NCBI RefSeq assembly: GCF_041080625.1
Contig: NZ_CP163518.1
Span: 2,666,001-2,730,000 of the forward strand
Direction of reading: 5' to 3'
DNA from: Streptomyces sp. CG1
GTDB lineage: Bacteria; Actinomycetota; Actinomycetes; Streptomycetales; Streptomycetaceae
DNA: 64,000 bases
Made by a program: the position numbers and the translations under genes. This document shows positions 63,232-64,000 of the stretch, one piece after another. Under the pieces are notes generated by a model that worked only from the letters and a program-made list of their open reading frames with translations, had not been told where the DNA came from and made no database searches. Positions within the stretch are counted from its first letter, which is position 1, and every line of letters begins with the position of its first letter.

Positions 63232-64000
63232 TCACAGCCCGCAGTCACAGCACTCGCAGCATTCACAGCACTCGCAGCACTCACAGGCCTCGCAGCACGA
63301 CAGGTCGCAGTCACAGTCGCAGTCGGCGCAGCAGCCCTCGCGCTTCTTCCGTGACCAGGGCCCCTCGAACTCGTCGGCGCAGCACACCTTGCAGGTGCAG
63401 CACAGGCCGAGGGCGGCCGCGCAACCGGCCCAGAAACCCCGCTTGTCCGGGAGTGGCGGCTGCCCGCCGAAGGGATGGCCGTACGGGTGCCGCGGAGCGT
63501 CGGGCGCGCGGTGGCCCGGCGGCGGTCCGAACGCGGCCTCGGGCGCGTGACCGCACGAGGAGGTGCCGAACGCCCGGTCCACCGACCGGCCCAGCTCGTG
63601 CACGAGCAGCAGGTGGACGAGCTTGCCGTCGGCGAACTCCGCCTCGCGCAGGGCGAGGCGGATGCCGTGCAGGGCGTCGTCGGCGAGCCGCCGGGCCTCG
63701 GCCCGTGAAGTGCCCGTGGCGGTGAGGGGGTTCCAGGCACCGGACAACGCGTCGGTGTGCTGGTCCTCCACGGCGTCCAGCAGATGCGCGAGCCGGCCGA
63801 AGAGCCGTCCGGCCTCCGTGAGCGGCCGTGCGTTGTCCGGCCGTCCGGCCAGTACCGCGGTGTGGGCGAAGGCGGCGGCGGTCGCGGTCTCGGTCGGCTC
63901 GGTGACGGTCAGGATCGGCGTGCCGTACCCGGCGAGAGTCTCCAGGCCGAGCTGCCGGTCGACAGCTTCGACGAGGACACCGGTGTCGAAGCCGACCGCG
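63232..64000 (-). CDS. DUF5685 family protein with cysteine-rich tail (runs off right edge)
   Basis: The frame is open through the right end, so the N terminus is missing; at least 255 residues are present. VGFDTGVLVEAVDRQLGLE, TVTEPTETATAAAFAHTA and NPLTATGTSRAEARRL fit the DUF5685 family. The last 60 residues hold about 25 Cys in CC, CxC and CCE units, encoded by an imperfect 9-bp tandem repeat (63240-63315). The tail may bind metal or be palmitoyl-like surface-facing; the function is unknown. It is convergent with the lipoprotein gene, 9 bp apart. Confidence 0.75.
   Translation of the reverse strand, partial: AVGFDTGVLVEAVDRQLGLETLAGYGTPILTVTEPTETATAAAFAHTAVLAGRPDNARPLTEAGRLFGRLAHLLDAVEDQHTDALSGAWNPLTATGTSRAEARRLADDALHGIRLALREAEFADGKLVHLLLVHELGRSVDRAFGTSSCGHAPEAAFGPPPGHRAPDAPRHPYGHPFGGQPPLPDKRGFWAGCAAALGLCCTCKVCCADEFEGPWSRKKREGCCADCDCDCDLSCCEACECCECCECCECCDCGL

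Noticed and set aside
1..64000. CRISPR arrays, rRNA or tRNA genes
   Set aside because: No regularly spaced repeats, no rRNA-like blocks and no T-arm with matching acceptor stem were seen.

Overview
The window is Streptomyces-type chromosome: very high G+C, strong third-position G/C bias in the genes, GTG and TTG starts, and families typical of the genus (streptogrisin proteases, RskA/SigK pair, PknB-like kinase, error-prone DnaE2). From memory, the order hmgA, GntR, TetR/ABC pair, SGNH lipase, LPMO, secreted lipase, Y-family polymerase plus DnaE2 resembles the S. coelicolor SCO1715-SCO1740 neighbourhood. This was not checked by a search.

Layout. 1-8.7 kb: the tip of a molybdopterin oxidoreductase behind a TetR operator, a TetR gene, a lipoprotein, hmgA (tyrosine catabolism) with a GntR regulator, a lone type ISP specificity-domain protein, and a TetR-controlled drug-efflux ABC pair with two operators, followed by a CaiB-type CoA transferase. 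8.7-15.5 kb: RskA/SigK, divergent from a DUF4331 - TPR - nickel/cobalt-exporter-like operon that carries a SigK-like promoter. 15.6-32.4 kb: Ser/Thr kinase, SGNH lipase, an exopolysaccharide-type operon (two GT2 glycosyltransferases, a polysaccharide deacetylase and a 1294-residue flippase/polymerase-like fusion), a GH39-like hydrolase, an AAA ATPase and housekeeping genes, ending in a frameshifted GNAT gene.

32.42-45.01 kb is a decayed 12.6 kb integrative island. It lies between two copies of a 17-bp core (CCTTAAGCGCACC[G/A]TAA), each with a pair of GGGAGCCA repeats at 12-bp spacing just inside. It holds an integrase tail cut off by an IS256-family element, an IS110-family transposase, a LanC-like cyclase with a CCG zinc motif and no visible precursor gene, an FkbM methyltransferase, a DUF4231/SLATT predicted pore-forming effector, two further membrane-anchored unknowns, several frameshifted remnants, and two 127-bp elements with identical ends and different central hairpins.

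45-55 kb: a sortase-signal LPMO, a secreted lipase, a MarR/cupin divergent pair with two perfect operators, a damage-type polymerase operon (ImuB-like protein plus DnaE2) under two LexA-type boxes, and two streptogrisin proteases. 55-63.2 kb: a six-gene operon (polar amino acid ABC permease, FAD/NAD(P) enzyme, ABC ATPase, two LLM flavin monooxygenases, DUF1684) divergent from its substrate-binding lipoprotein. That lipoprotein is preceded by a 23-residue leader peptide ending Cys-Ser-Cys and a terminator-like hairpin, so the locus is probably a cysteine/sulfur-responsive uptake and oxidation system. The window ends inside a DUF5685 gene with a cysteine-saturated tail. No rRNA, tRNA or CRISPR array was seen.
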